DNA of 59,981 bases from NCBI GenBank assembly GCA_018670085.1, contig JABHRS010000002.1:1-59981 (forward strand), read 5' to 3'. The position numbers and the translations under genes were made by a program. The number at the start of each line of letters is the position of its first letter. Within the stretch, counting starts at the first letter, position 1. This stretch comes from an archaeon. GTDB taxonomy: Archaea; Nanobdellota; Nanobdellia; Woesearchaeales; GW2011-AR9. The notes below the pieces were generated by a model. That model did not search any database. It saw only the letters and a list, made by a program, of their open reading frames with translations, and was not told where the DNA came from. Shown here in pieces: positions 59,958 to 59,981 of the stretch.

Positions 59958-59981
59958 AAGAAAAAAAAAAAAAAAAAAAAA
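59958..59981. other. Poly-A run at window edge
   Basis: The window ends in about 20 A, just after an A-rich stretch. It may be an assembly end in a homopolymer rather than biology. Confidence 0.5.

Noticed and set aside
59958..59981. Terminal poly-A as a biological tail
   Set aside because: It sits at the very end of the window and more likely marks a contig end in a homopolymer.

Overview
The window is archaeal: it carries a TFB-type transcription factor, the large clamp-loader subunit RFC-L, archaeal-type AlaRS, GlyRS and ArgRS, archease, GatD (the archaeal Gln-tRNA amidation route), TrmI, aIF2-alpha, Nop10, ribosomal proteins L44e, S27e and S15, and a tRNA with a bulge-helix-bulge intron. 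Base composition is AT-rich. Many genes start about 24-26 bases after a TATA box (leaderless mRNAs), while genes inside operons carry Shine-Dalgarno sites of the GGTGAT/GAGGT type. Small proteins such as the KKGQLGMIEFK-type membrane peptide, large surface proteins and the overall gene set suggest a DPANN archaeon of the Woesearchaeota/Pacearchaeota kind; that placement is an inference.

Layout. 1-3.4 kb: remains of a mobile element on the minus strand, with a ribbon-helix-helix protein under a twin-operator promoter, a YubB-like protein, a RepA-like AAA ATPase and several tiny coupled genes. 3.4-5.4 kb: a caspase-like peptidase gene enclosed by two identical 22-bp direct repeats. 5.5-6.6 kb: S15 and an orphan. 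6.6-10.5 kb: a five-gene minus-strand operon (HD phosphohydrolase, unknown, nucleoside hydrolase, HAD phosphatase, macrodomain) that shares a palindromic divergent promoter with an AbrB-PhoU-like regulator. 11.4-14.2 kb: tandem paralogues that look like degenerate APH-type kinases. 14.3-26.5 kb: housekeeping genes (archease, AlaRS, ArgRS, ITPase, glutaredoxin, the L44e-S27e-aIF2alpha-Nop10 operon, NUDIX, PAC2, an ABC exporter). 26.6-29.7 kb: a membrane-anchored protein, tRNA-Leu with an overlapping LAGLIDADG gene, a VIT1-like transporter, an unexplained GC-richer noncoding block and a Cys-rich lipoprotein. 29.7-38.6 kb: GatD, a YdcF-like protein, AhcY behind a long leader, an APH-like kinase, a DHH phosphoesterase, a double-HIT protein and TFB. 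38.8-43.9 kb: a small membrane protein, an acidic surface protein, TrmI, dUTPase, and intron-containing tRNA-Asn with a second overlapping LAGLIDADG gene. 43.9-59.9 kb: M32 carboxypeptidase, a deoxyribosyltransferase-like protein, a 2805-residue beta-helix surface protein, two small Cys-rich membrane proteins, GlyRS, RFC-L and a CNNM/CorC-like protein.

The most unusual signals are: (1) two homologous LAGLIDADG genes, each ending inside a tRNA gene and each driven by a promoter with the same CACTG repeat element at identical spacing from TATA, an element that resembles the D-arm of the adjacent tRNA-Leu; (2) the nucleotide/ADP-ribose-type operon and its palindromic divergent promoter; (3) a caspase-like gene between direct repeats; (4) a twin 20-bp operator around the promoter of the ribbon-helix-helix gene; (5) a shared [IV]-[TA]-G-x-A motif just outside the N-terminal membrane helix of four otherwise unrelated exported proteins.
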